Positions 47,957 through 59,585 of a DNA stretch of 64,000 bases are shown here, piece after piece. The first letter of the stretch is position 1. Each line of letters begins with the position of its first letter. The position numbers and the translations under genes were made by a program. Origin of the DNA: Jiangellales bacterium (GTDB taxonomy: Bacteria; Actinomycetota; Actinomycetes; Jiangellales; Jiangellaceae); the NCBI GenBank assembly GCA_030447955.1, contig JAUJNY010000001.1, positions 699,485 through 763,484 of the forward strand, in the 5' to 3' direction. The notes under the pieces are model-generated. The model made no database searches. It saw only the letters and a program-made list of their open reading frames with translations, and was not told the DNA's origin.

Positions 47957-49612
47957 ATGACCATGACCTCGAGCGCGACCGCTGACGAGAGCACAGTTCC
48001 GGCCACCCCACCGGGCCGGAGCACTCGAGCCGCCCGGCCGCCGTTGGCCCTACTGGTTCCCGCCGTGGTGACCGCGGCGCTCGCCCTGCTCCCGCTGGGC
48101 TACCTCGGCGTACGCGCCTTCGACCACGGGGTCGGCGAGGTGGTGGACGTGCTGTGGCGCGACCGGACGCTGCGTCTGGTGCTTCGCAGCCTGGGCCTCG
48201 CGGCGGCGGTGACGGCAGCAGCACTGGTCGTCGGGGTGTCCCTGGCCTGGCTGACCACCAGAGCCTGGCTGCCCGGCCGCCGGACATGGGCGGTGCTCGC
48301 CTCGCTGCCGCTGGCGGTGCCGTCCTATGTCGCGGCCTACGCGTGGGTCGCCGCGTTCCCGCGCATCCCCTCCTTCGTCGGCGCCCTGCTCGTGCTCACG
48401 CTGTGCTGCTACCCGTACGTGCTGCTCCCCGTGGCGGCGGCTCTGCAGCGAGCCGACCCGGCGCTGGAGGAGGTCTCCGCGGCCCTCGGCCGTGGCCGGC
48501 TGTCCACCTTCCTCACGGTGACGCTGGCGCAGGTACGGGCGGCCGCGGCAGCCGGCGCCCTGCTGGTGGCGCTGTACGTGCTCAGTGACTTCGGCGCGGT
48601 GGCGATCCTGCGTTTCGACGCCTTCACCCGGGTGATCTACGCGTCGTACCGCTCCAGCTTCGATGGGGTCACCGCGGCGGTCCTGGGCAGCGTCCTCGTG
48701 CTCGTCACGGTGGCGATCGTCGCGGCCGAGGGACGCAGCCGCGGCCGAGCGCAGCAGGCCCGCATCGGTGCCGGCGCTCCCCGGCGCGGCGCACCGGTGC
48801 GGCTGGGCACCGTCGGCACCGCCGGTGCGCTGGCCTGGTGCGCGCTGGTGGTGGGACTGGGCATCGGAGTGCCGCTGGCGAGCCTGGGCTACTGGCTGGC
48901 GCGCGGCAGCTCCGCCGGGCTGCAGCTCGGTGAGCTGGCGATCGCGGCGGGCGCCACCGTCATCGTCTCGGCGCTGGGGGCGCTGGCCACCACGCTGCTC
49001 GCCGTGCCGGTCGGCGTGCTCGCGGCGCGCTACCGCGGCAGCGGCGTACGGCTGGTCGAGCAGGCCGCGTACGCCGGGCACGCGCTGCCCGGCATCGTCG
49101 TGGCGCTCTCGCTGGTGTTCTTCGCGGTCCGCTTCGCCTATCCGATCTACCAACAGGTCCCGCTCCTCGTGATCGCCTACGCGGTGCTCTTCCTGCCCGC
49201 TGCCGTGGGAGCGGTACGGGCGTCGGTGGCGCTGTCCCCGCCGGTGCTGGAGGAGGTGGCCCGCTCGTTGGGGCGCCGGCCCCTGCAGGTGCTGCGCGAT
49301 GTCACCCTCCCGGTCGCCGGGCCGGGGGTCGCTGCCGGCGCTGCGCTGGTCTTCCTCACCTGCATGAAGGAGCTGCCCGCGACATTGCTGTTGCGACCGA
49401 CCGGCATGGAGACGCTGGCCACCGAGCTGTGGGGCCAGACTCAGGTCGGCGCCTACGCCGCCGCGGCACCGTACGCAGCCGCCCTCGTGCTGCTCGCTGC
49501 CGTCCCGACGTACCTGCTCTCCCGGCAATCCGGCGGGGAGGTCCGGCCGGTCGGGACAGCCGGCCGGGGAGTGCGCGCGGCGGAGCCCCACGTGGGAGGG
49601 GCGGGGCGGTGA
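47957..49612 (+). CDS. fbpB: Ferric iron ABC transporter, fused two-domain permease
   Basis: 551-residue FbpB-type permease with two binding-protein-dependent membrane domains in tandem, twelve membrane segments, each with an EAA-like loop (EEVSAALGRGRLSTF and EEVARSLGRRPLQVL). ATG at 47957; 47963 or TTG 47951 are possible. The stop overlaps the fbpC GTG (GTGA). Confidence 0.93.
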   Translation: MTMTSSATADESTVPATPPGRSTRAARPPLALLVPAVVTAALALLPLGYLGVRAFDHGVGEVVDVLWRDRTLRLVLRSLGLAAAVTAAALVVGVSLAWLTTRAWLPGRRTWAVLASLPLAVPSYVAAYAWVAAFPRIPSFVGALLVLTLCCYPYVLLPVAAALQRADPALEEVSAALGRGRLSTFLTVTLAQVRAAAAAGALLVALYVLSDFGAVAILRFDAFTRVIYASYRSSFDGVTAAVLGSVLVLVTVAIVAAEGRSRGRAQQARIGAGAPRRGAPVRLGTVGTAGALAWCALVVGLGIGVPLASLGYWLARGSSAGLQLGELAIAAGATVIVSALGALATTLLAVPVGVLAARYRGSGVRLVEQAAYAGHALPGIVVALSLVFFAVRFAYPIYQQVPLLVIAYAVLFLPAAVGAVRASVALSPPVLEEVARSLGRRPLQVLRDVTLPVAGPGVAAGAALVFLTCMKELPATLLLRPTGMETLATELWGQTQVGAYAAAAPYAAALVLLAAVPTYLLSRQSGGEVRPVGTAGRGVRAAEPHVGGAGR

Positions 49613-50673
49613 GCACTCTGCTCGTCCGCGGCCTGGAGAAGGCTTACGGCTCCGGCCGCGACACGGTTCCCGTCCTGCGCGGGGTCAATCTCGAGGTCCC
49701 CGCGGGTTCGCTCACGGCCGTGCTCGGCCCGTCCGGGTGTGGCAAGACGACGCTGCTGCGCGTGATCGCCGGCTTCGAGAGCGCCGACATCGGCGTGTTG
49801 TCCCTCGACGGGCGGGTGGTGTCCGCGCCGGGCACCCACGTCGCGCCCGAACGCCGCCGCGTCGGCGTGGTGCCGCAAGAGGGTGCCCTCTTCCCGCACC
49901 TGACGGTGGCCGGCAACGTCGGCTTCGGGTTGTCCCGGGCCTCCCGCCGCGGCGGTCGGGTCGGCGAGGTGCTCGACCTGGTGGGGTTGCGTGGCTTCGG
50001 CGACCGGATGCCGCACGAGCTGTCCGGAGGCCAGCAGCAACGGGTCGCGCTCGCCCGCGCGCTGGCTCCCGGCCCCGCGCTCGTCCTGCTCGACGAGCCG
50101 TTCGCAGCCCTGGACACGGGGCTGCGTGCCATGGTGCGGGAGGAGGTCCGCCGCGCGTTGCGCGCCGCGGGCGCCACCGCCGTGCTCGTGACCCATGACC
50201 AGGAGGAGGCTCTCTCCGTGGCCGACCAGGTAGCCGTGCTGAGCCGGGGCCGGATCGCCCAGGCGGCGGCCCCCGCTCGGCTCTACCGCGAGCCGGTCGA
50301 CCTCGACGTGGCGACCTTCGTCGGCGACGCGGTCGTGCTGGACGCCGTCGCCTGCGGCCGGCACGCCGACACCCCGCTGGGACGCCTGCCCCTGCGCGGG
50401 GCGGTGCCGTCGGGGCCGGGACGGGCGGTCCTGCGCCCCGAGCAGGTACAGCTGGTACGCCCCGGTAGCGGCGTCGCCGCCGTCGTCACCGGGACCACCT
50501 TCTACGGGCACGACGCCGTCGTGCGGCTGCGGATCCCCGGCCCGGGGGACGATATTGACGTGGCCGCCCGCCGGCAGGGCGCGCCGGAGGGCCTGCAGGC
50601 CGGCGACGCCGTGGGTCTGCTGGTGCACGGTGAGGCGTCCTTCTTCCCCCAGCCCGCGGCGGGTGTTCGATGA
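49609..50673 (+). CDS. fbpC: Ferric iron ABC transporter, ATP-binding protein
   Basis: 354-residue ABC ATPase with Walker A GPSGCGKTT, signature LSGGQQQRVALARAL, Walker B VLLDEPFAALD, and a C-terminal TOBE-like domain (about 265-350). GTG at 49609 overlaps the permease stop. It completes the Fbp operon. Confidence 0.93.
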   Translation: MSTLLVRGLEKAYGSGRDTVPVLRGVNLEVPAGSLTAVLGPSGCGKTTLLRVIAGFESADIGVLSLDGRVVSAPGTHVAPERRRVGVVPQEGALFPHLTVAGNVGFGLSRASRRGGRVGEVLDLVGLRGFGDRMPHELSGGQQQRVALARALAPGPALVLLDEPFAALDTGLRAMVREEVRRALRAAGATAVLVTHDQEEALSVADQVAVLSRGRIAQAAAPARLYREPVDLDVATFVGDAVVLDAVACGRHADTPLGRLPLRGAVPSGPGRAVLRPEQVQLVRPGSGVAAVVTGTTFYGHDAVVRLRIPGPGDDIDVAARRQGAPEGLQAGDAVGLLVHGEASFFPQPAAGVR

Positions 50674-50677
50674 GGCC

Positions 50678-51235
50678 ATGAGCGATTCACGGCATGCCAC
50701 CCGGCTGCTCGTCGCCACCCCGTCGATGCGGGACCCCAACTTCGAGCGCAGCGTCGTGCTGCTGCTTCAGCACGGGGACGATGGCGCGCTGGGGGTAGTG
50801 ATCAACCGGCCCACCCGGCTGCCGGTGACCGACGTGCTGCCGATGTGGCAGCCGGTGGTGAGCTCCCCGGATGTCGTCTTCCAAGGCGGGCCGGTGTCGC
50901 TGGACAGCGCGCTCGGCCTCGTCGCGCTCCGTAATGGCACGGAGCCGGTCGGCACCCGACCCATCGGCGGCTCCCTGGCGCTCATCGACCTCGACACCCC
51001 TCCCGAGATCGTCGAGGCCGCCGTAGGCGACATGCGGATCTTCGCCGGCTACGCGGGCTGGGACTCCGACCAGTTGGAGAGCGAGGTCGCCCAAGGGGCG
51101 TGGTACGTCGTGGACGCCGCGCCACACGACGCCTTCAGCGGGGCTCCAGAGGACCTGTGGCGAGCCGTCCTGCGTCGTCAAGGCGGCACGTTGGCGATGG
51201 TGGCGACCTTTCCGGACGACCCCTCGCTCAACTGA
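50678..51235 (+). CDS. YqgE/AlgH family protein
   Basis: 185-residue YqgE/AlgH protein. MSDSRHATRLLVATPSMRDPNFERSVVLLLQHGDDGALGVVINRPT and FAGYAGWDSDQLESEVAQGAW are the family signatures. ATG at 50678, 4 bp after the fbpC stop, so it may be read from the same transcript. Function is not settled. Confidence 0.93.
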   Translation: MSDSRHATRLLVATPSMRDPNFERSVVLLLQHGDDGALGVVINRPTRLPVTDVLPMWQPVVSSPDVVFQGGPVSLDSALGLVALRNGTEPVGTRPIGGSLALIDLDTPPEIVEAAVGDMRIFAGYAGWDSDQLESEVAQGAWYVVDAAPHDAFSGAPEDLWRAVLRRQGGTLAMVATFPDDPSLN

Positions 51236-51270
51236 AAGAGCCTCGGGCTGGGCGCGTATCCTCGGCTGCG

Positions 51271-51555
51271 ATGACTACCGAGCTGAGCCCGGGGACGAGC
51301 ACCGTCGAGGAAACCCGGCCACGCACCTCCAGCGGGGACGACGGCGACCACGAGCGCTTCTCGCACTACGTCCCCAAGCACCTGCTGATGCAGGCGATGG
51401 TGGAGGGCACCCCCGTCCGCGCGCTGTGCGGCAAGCTGTGGGTGCCCTCCCGCGACCCCCAGCGCTTCCCCGTCTGCCCCGAGTGCAGGGAGCGCTGGGA
51501 GAGCCTCGGCGGCGGGGGCGGCGCCGACGGGGACGGCGACGACTCCACCCGATAG
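51271..51555 (+). CDS. DUF3039 protein
   Basis: 94-residue actinobacterial DUF3039 protein with a conserved core FSHYVPKHLLMQAMVEGTPVRALCGKLWVPSRDPQRFPVCPECRE: two Cys pairs (C..C-x2-C) suggest a zinc site. Acidic, Gly-rich ends. ATG at 51271 has TATCCT 9-14 bp upstream and no ribosome site, so it may be leaderless. Function is unknown. Confidence 0.9.
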   Translation: MTTELSPGTSTVEETRPRTSSGDDGDHERFSHYVPKHLLMQAMVEGTPVRALCGKLWVPSRDPQRFPVCPECRERWESLGGGGGADGDGDDSTR

Positions 51556-51681
51556 GCGTCACCGCTCACCTACCGAGTACCGAATCTTTACTCTCCGTCA
51601 CTTCCGCCGCGGGTGTACGCCGGGTACGGTCTCGCGCACGGCGGGCCACCCCGCGCGTCACCTTCCTCGAGGAGCTCTCGC

Positions 51682-52698
51682 ATGCGGCTGAACATCGGGC
51701 AGCGGATCGCCGGTACACCTCACTCTCGGCCGCTGCGGCGCCTGGGCACGCTCGCGGTCGCCACCGGCGCTGTCCTGGCGATGGTGCCGGGGACCGTCAC
51801 GACCGCCGTGGCCGCGCCGCTCTCCGACGCCGCCACCCGCTGCGCGGACGGCTCCGCGGGCGCCCGCTCCACCGCTCCCGGTGTGCGTGACGGGGCCGAG
51901 CTCACCCGCCTCCAGGCCAAGACGATGGAGGCACGGTTCAAGGCCGACCTGCGGCTGGCCCTCGAGCGGCAGGCGAGAATCAACCCCGGCAGTGAGCCGG
52001 CGACCACCTCGGCGCTGGCCGCGACCACGATCCCGGTGTACGTGCACATCATCCGCAAGGACACGACGACCGCCGGCGGTAACGTGCCGCAGGAATGGAT
52101 CACCTCGCAGATCAACGTCCTCAACAACTCCTTCGCCGGCACGACGGGTGGTGCGGCGACCGCCTTCTCGTTCAACCTCGTCTCGATCGACCGGACCACC
52201 AACGCCCAATGGTTCGACCTGCGCCAGGGCAGCCGCAACGAAAAGCGCATGAAGTCGACGCTGCGCCAGGGCGGCAGCGGTGCGCTCAACATCTACACGG
52301 CCAACCTGGCCAACAACCTGCTCGGCTGGGCGACCTTCCCGTCCTCCTACGCGGGCAACCCGAGCCAGGACGGCGTCGTCGTCCACTACCAGTCGCTGCC
52401 CGGCGGCGGGTTCGGCAACTACAACGAGGGCGACACCGGGACCCACGAGGTCGGCCACTGGATCGGGCTCTACCACACCTTCCAGGGCGGCTGCACCGCA
52501 CCGGGCGACTACGTCGCGGACACCGCGTACGAAGGCTCCGCGGCGTACGAGTGCCCGACCGGCCGGGACACCTGCACCAGCACCGGCCTCGACCCGATCA
52601 CCAACTTCATGGACTACACCTACGACAGCTGCATGAACCAGTTCACCGCCGGCCAGGCCCAGCGCATGGCCGACCAGTGGACCGCCTACCGCAGCTGA
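51682..52698 (+). CDS. Secreted M43-type zinc metalloprotease
   Basis: 338-residue exported metalloprotease. A signal peptide ends AVAA near residue 45, and a propeptide-like region follows. The catalytic domain starts near TIPVYVHIIRKD; zinc motif HEVGHWIGLYH has His255, His259 and His265, and the Met-turn is NFMDYTYDSCMNQFT. Four cysteines fit the pappalysin/cytophagalysin (M43) pattern. ATG at 51682 follows GAGGAG. A hairpin follows the stop. Confidence 0.9.
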   Translation: MRLNIGQRIAGTPHSRPLRRLGTLAVATGAVLAMVPGTVTTAVAAPLSDAATRCADGSAGARSTAPGVRDGAELTRLQAKTMEARFKADLRLALERQARINPGSEPATTSALAATTIPVYVHIIRKDTTTAGGNVPQEWITSQINVLNNSFAGTTGGAATAFSFNLVSIDRTTNAQWFDLRQGSRNEKRMKSTLRQGGSGALNIYTANLANNLLGWATFPSSYAGNPSQDGVVVHYQSLPGGGFGNYNEGDTGTHEVGHWIGLYHTFQGGCTAPGDYVADTAYEGSAAYECPTGRDTCTSTGLDPITNFMDYTYDSCMNQFTAGQAQRMADQWTAYRS

Positions 52699-52711
52699 GG
52701 CGAAGCTGCTC

Positions 52712-52752
52712 GCGGGCCCGGCACGGAGGACGTCCCCCGGCGCCGGGCCCGC
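52712..52752 (+). terminator. Strong GC hairpin after the M43 protease
   Basis: Perfect 11-bp arms GCGGGCCCGGC (52712-52722) and GCCGGGCCCGC (52742-52752) with a 19-base loop, 14 bp after the stop. Confidence 0.6.
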
Positions 52753-52770
52753 GACCAGCGCGAATACCTG

Positions 52771-52776
52771 TAACCT
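52771..52776 (+). promoter_or_regulatory. -10 box of the small secreted protein
   Basis: TAACCT, 32 bp before the GTG at 52808; AGGAGAGA at 52796-52803 is a good ribosome site. Confidence 0.4.
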
Positions 52777-52807
52777 GGGGCTCCTCATACAGATCAGGAG
52801 AGAGCCT

Positions 52808-52993
52808 GTGCGCCTCACCCCATCCCGCCGAAGCGTCCGCGTGTTCGGCTCGGCGCTTGCTGGCGCCGCGTTCCTGGCTATGGCCGTCACGCCCAGCGCG
52901 TCGGCGGTCTTTCTGGGCATCTCGAACAGTTCCCACCCCACGGTGGACGCCTGCCAGAACCCCAACACCGTCGGCGCCGGCATGGCCTGGTGA
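52808..52993 (+). CDS. Tiny secreted protein, 61 residues
   Basis: Signal peptide with cleavage predicted after ASA (residue 33), leaving a 28-residue mature peptide FLGISNSSHPTVDACQNPN... ending GAGMAW, with one cysteine. It has its own promoter elements and strong ribosome site, so it is likely real. No family is recognised; a pheromone, toxin-like peptide or wall-associated peptide are options without evidence. It lies between an exported protease and transhydrogenase. Confidence 0.65.
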   Translation: MRLTPSRRSVRVFGSALAGAAFLAMAVTPSASAVFLGISNSSHPTVDACQNPNTVGAGMAW

Positions 52994-53026
52994 ACGAGCA
53001 GCCAACGATCAGCTAGCTGACAGCGG

Positions 53027-54433
53027 TCAGGCCGAGAAGCGTTCGACCGTTCGCATCTTGTTCGTCACGTCAAGCGCTGCGACTTTGTACGCCTCGGACA
53101 GCGTGGGGTAGTTGAAGACGGTGTTGACGAGGTAGTCGACGGTGCCGCCGCAGCCCATGACCGCCTGACCGATGTGCACGAGGTCGGTGGCCCCAGTGCC
53201 GAAGACATGCACGCCGAGCAGCTGGCGGGTCTGCGTCGACACCAGGAGCTTGAGCATGCCGTAGGGGTCCCCGACGATCTGGCCGCGGGCGAGCTCGCGG
53301 TAGCGGGCGACCCCCACCTCGTACGGCACCGATTCACCGGTCAGTTCCGACTCGGTGCACCCGCAGTACGACGCCTCCGGAATCGTGTAGATGCCGATCG
53401 GCTGCAGCGCGGTCAGCTCTGCAGCCGGCTCCCCGAACGCATGGTGGGCGGCCAGCCGCCCCTGGTCCATGCTCGTCGACGCCAGGGCGGGAAACCCGAT
53501 CACGTCCCCGACGGCGTAGATGTGCTCCACCTCGGTCCGGTAGTGCTTGTCCACTGAGATGCGGCCACGCTGGTCAGCGCTCAGCCCGGCTTTGTCGAGG
53601 GCGAGGTCCTCGGTCGCGCCCTGCCGTCCGGCGGAGTACATGACGGTCTCCGCGGGGATGCGCTTGCCCGACGCCAGCGCGGTCACCGTGCCCGCAACAC
53701 CGGTCTCGACCTGCTTCACCTCCTCCCCGAACCGGAAGGTCACCGCGAGGTCACGCAGGTGGAACTTGAGCGACTCGACGATCTCCGGATCGCAGAACTC
53801 CAGCATCTGGTCGCGCTTCTCGACGACCGTGACCCGGCTGCCCAGGGCGGCGAACATCGACGCGTACTCGATGCCGATGACTCCGGCGCCGACCACGACC
53901 ATCGTGTCCGGGATCTTCTCGAGCCCGAGCACTCCGTCGGAGTCGACCACGCGGAAGTTGTCGAACTGCACGTGCGGCGGACGGGCGGGTCGGGTGCCGG
54001 TGGCGATGACGACCTTGTCGGCGCTGACGGTTCCGTGCTCGCCACGCTCGGACCCGTCGACCGCGATCGTGTGCGGGTCGGTGAAGCGTCCGGTACCGGC
54101 CAGGAGCTCGACGTGGTTGCGCAGCAGCTGTGCCCGGACAACCTCGATTTCCCGACCCACGACGTGCTTGGTGTGGGCGAGCAGGTCCTGGACGGTGATG
54201 TCCTGCTTGACCCGGTAGCTCGCGCCGTACACCTCCCGCTGGGAGCGGCCGGTGAGGTAGAGCACGGCCTCGCGCAAGGTCTTTGAGGGGATCGTGCCGG
54301 TGTTAACACACACGCCGCCGACCATGTCCCGCCGGTCGACGATGCAGACGCGCTTGCCCAGCTTGGCCGCCGCGATCGCCGCCTTCTGCCCGCCTGGTCC
54401 GGATCCCAGCACGACGAGGTCGTAGTCCGTCAT
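53027..54433 (-). CDS. sthA: Soluble pyridine nucleotide transhydrogenase
   Basis: 468-residue flavoprotein balancing NADH and NADPH. FAD motif [21 protein letters not shown], the segment [18 protein letters not shown] in which the second redox cysteine of the family is Thr as in SthA, the NAD motif [16 protein letters not shown], and the C-terminal dimer domain ([29 protein letters not shown]). ATG at 54433. Confidence 0.93.
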   Translation of the reverse strand: MTDYDLVVLGSGPGGQKAAIAAAKLGKRVCIVDRRDMVGGVCVNTGTIPSKTLREAVLYLTGRSQREVYGASYRVKQDITVQDLLAHTKHVVGREIEVVRAQLLRNHVELLAGTGRFTDPHTIAVDGSERGEHGTVSADKVVIATGTRPARPPHVQFDNFRVVDSDGVLGLEKIPDTMVVVGAGVIGIEYASMFAALGSRVTVVEKRDQMLEFCDPEIVESLKFHLRDLAVTFRFGEEVKQVETGVAGTVTALASGKRIPAETVMYSAGRQGATEDLALDKAGLSADQRGRISVDKHYRTEVEHIYAVGDVIGFPALASTSMDQGRLAAHHAFGEPAAELTALQPIGIYTIPEASYCGCTESELTGESVPYEVGVARYRELARGQIVGDPYGMLKLLVSTQTRQLLGVHVFGTGATDLVHIGQAVMGCGGTVDYLVNTVFNYPTLSEAYKVAALDVTNKMRTVERFSA

Positions 54434-54540
54434 GCGCGCAGCCTTACCCGCCCGTCCCCGAGTGGACGCTCCGGTACGGGACACGCTGGCGTGTCGAGCC
54501 CGGACCGTCCACTCGATCGTGCGGCGGGGACACTGGGCGG

Positions 54541-55173
54541 ATGAGCGGGGAGACGTCGCAGACCCTCGACCGCGGGCTGCTGGTGCTGGAGCTGCTCGCC
54601 GAGGAGACCGGGGGCCTCGGCGTCACCGAGCTCGCCCGCCGGCTGCGCGTCAACCGCACCGTGGTCTACCGGTTGCTGACCACGCTCGAGGAGCACGGCC
54701 TCGTGCGCCGCGACGGCTCCGGGCAGGCCCGGCTCGGGTTGGGGGTGCTGCAGCTGTCCCGGCGGGTGCAGCCGCTGCTGCGCCAGGCTGCGACACCGGT
54801 GCTGCGGGCGCTGGCGGAGGACGTCGGCGCGACCAGCCACCTCACCCTGGCCGACGGCGACGAAGCGCTGGCGGTCGCCGTTGTGGAGCCGACCTGGACG
54901 GACTTCCACGTCGCCTACCGGGTCGGCTCCCGGCACCCGCTGGACCGGGGCGCCGCTGGTCGGGCCATCCTTGCCGGCCGGACGGGCGACGGTTCGCCGC
55001 AGCGGACGAGCGGTGAGCTGCAGCCGGGGGCGTACGGCATCGCCGCGGCCGTTCTCGGGGTGCCCGCCGTCGAGGCGAGCGTCGGCGTCGTCGCGCTCGC
55101 CGACCTCGACGATGAGGTGGTAAGCGCTGCTGTGCTCCGCGCCGCCGCGGAGGTGGCCGGCCGGCTGAGCTGA
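54541..55173 (+). CDS. IclR-family transcription regulator
   Basis: 210-residue IclR protein: winged HTH ([49 protein letters not shown], residues 7-55) and a slightly short effector domain ([22 protein letters not shown] to [10 protein letters not shown]). It stands beside the homogentisate genes, and IclR proteins often control aromatic pathways, so it may regulate them. ATG at 54541, no clear ribosome site. Confidence 0.88.
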   Translation: MSGETSQTLDRGLLVLELLAEETGGLGVTELARRLRVNRTVVYRLLTTLEEHGLVRRDGSGQARLGLGVLQLSRRVQPLLRQAATPVLRALAEDVGATSHLTLADGDEALAVAVVEPTWTDFHVAYRVGSRHPLDRGAAGRAILAGRTGDGSPQRTSGELQPGAYGIAAAVLGVPAVEASVGVVALADLDDEVVSAAVLRAAAEVAGRLS

Positions 55174-55219
55174 GCCGTCCCCGCCGCACAATCCTCCGCC
55201 CCCGGAGCGTCCCCGCTGC

Positions 55220-55576
55220 TCACTGGTCGCGGGCGGTGAGAACGCAAAACTCGTTGCCCTCCGGGTCGGCGAGCACCACCCAGGGCTGCTCGCCCTGACC
55301 GACGTCGACCCGCCGTGCGCCCAGCCGCTCCAGCCGGGCGACCTCGGCGTCCTGGTCGTCGGGGTTGAGGTCGATGTGCAGCCGGTTCTTCACCGTCTTG
55401 CCCTCCGGCACCGGCACGAAGACCAGCCCGGGACCGGGGTCATCATCGTCTTTCGCGACGGCGACCTCGTCGGAGGCCTCGTAGACGATCTGGTAGTCGA
55501 GCACCTGCGCCCACCAGCGCCCGAGCGCGGCGGGGTCACGGGAGTCGATCACGACGGTGTACCAGCGGCTGGCCAT
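55220..55576 (-). CDS. VOC (glyoxalase-like) family protein
   Basis: 118-residue single VOC module (WYTVVIDSRDPAALGRWWAQVLDYQ to WVVLADPEGNEFCVLTA). Metal-ligand positions include His in RLHIDLNP and Glu in GNEFCVL. ATG at 55576. Function is unknown; HppD next door uses the same fold but this is a separate small protein. Confidence 0.85.
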   Translation of the reverse strand: MASRWYTVVIDSRDPAALGRWWAQVLDYQIVYEASDEVAVAKDDDDPGPGLVFVPVPEGKTVKNRLHIDLNPDDQDAEVARLERLGARRVDVGQGEQPWVVLADPEGNEFCVLTARDQ

Positions 55577-55578
55577 GA

Positions 55579-57399
<1,821 letters not shown>

Positions 57400-57406
57400 G
57401 CTCCCG

Positions 57407-58624
<1,218 letters not shown>

Positions 58625-58625
58625 G

Positions 58626-59516
58626 TCACTCCTCCGTCAGCAGGCCCAAGGTGCGGAGGTCCTCGACCGGCTCGCTGACGCTGCAGCTGCCGAAGGAGCG
58701 AACCAGCCGCCGGGTCCGGACCGCTTCCTCGGTGGACAGGGCTCGGGCCCCGGCGGCCAGGCCGGGCGCGTCGCGGACGGCCAGCACCGCGCCGACGTCA
58801 GCTCCGCTGCCACCGTCGGTCGCGGCGGCCGCCGCCAGCAGCAGGTTGAGGTAGCCGTGCCGCTCCAGTCCGGTGGCCGGCTCGGTGTGCCGCACCGCCT
58901 GGTGCAGGCCAGCCGTGCACTTCAGCGGCACATCCAGCTGGTGGCAGGCGAGCAGGAACTCGGCGACGTCCTGCTCGGGAGGAAAGGCGGCGGCGCTCGG
59001 CCCTCCGGTGCGCAGCTTGGCCTGGTGGCCGGATGCCGCGACGGCCGCGAGAGCCGCTCGTCCAGCTGCGGTGGGAGGAAGCTCCACGGAGACGACGACC
59101 GCGTCGCTGCTCTCGCCGGGCTGTTGGGTACCTGCGGCCAGGGCCGCCTCGAGGTCGGCGAGCGTCTGGGCTGCCGTGTCGGCGAGCGGCTCACCGCGCA
59201 CGGCCAGCTCGACTCCGCGCAGCGCCGTCCGGCTGTCGGCGGCGACAGCGGCCATTGCGTCCGGGAGCCCGCCGGTGCCGGTGTCGGCGACGACGCTCAC
59301 CTCCAGTGGCTCTCGCCCGGAGCCGGTGTCCAGCACGTCGGTCAGCTCGTCCAGGCGCGAGGCCGGGCACAGGAACGGCCCCACCAGGTCGGCGTACCAC
59401 GCGGTGCGGTGCCCAGCGTGCGCGGACACCGCGACGGTCATCGGTGCCTCCGCCGGCGGAAAGAGAGCAGCATCGTCGACGAGTGACGTGAAGAGGTGGT
59501 GTAGGGCCGTTGACAC
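58626..59516 (-). CDS. Uncharacterised protein of the homogentisate cluster
   Basis: 296-residue soluble protein with alternating helix-strand character of a TIM-barrel. Conserved-looking motifs are DDAALFPPAEAPM, KLRTGG (182-187), FPPEQDVAEFLLACHQ and VPLKCTAGLHQAVRH (216-230), then HGYLNLLLA. No family with known function is recognised. GTG at 59516. It is tightly linked to fahA (1-bp gap) and divergent from hmgA, so it belongs to tyrosine breakdown. The maleylacetoacetate isomerase step is the one activity not otherwise seen here. Confidence 0.75.
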   Translation of the reverse strand: MSTALHHLFTSLVDDAALFPPAEAPMTVAVSAHAGHRTAWYADLVGPFLCPASRLDELTDVLDTGSGREPLEVSVVADTGTGGLPDAMAAVAADSRTALRGVELAVRGEPLADTAAQTLADLEAALAAGTQQPGESSDAVVVSVELPPTAAGRAALAAVAASGHQAKLRTGGPSAAAFPPEQDVAEFLLACHQLDVPLKCTAGLHQAVRHTEPATGLERHGYLNLLLAAAAATDGGSGADVGAVLAVRDAPGLAAGARALSTEEAVRTRRLVRSFGSCSVSEPVEDLRTLGLLTEE

Positions 59517-59585
59517 GACGCGGACTGTAGCGCAGGGTGCGGCTTAAGCGGACACGTACGTTCGGTTATCGGACGAGGAGGGCCC

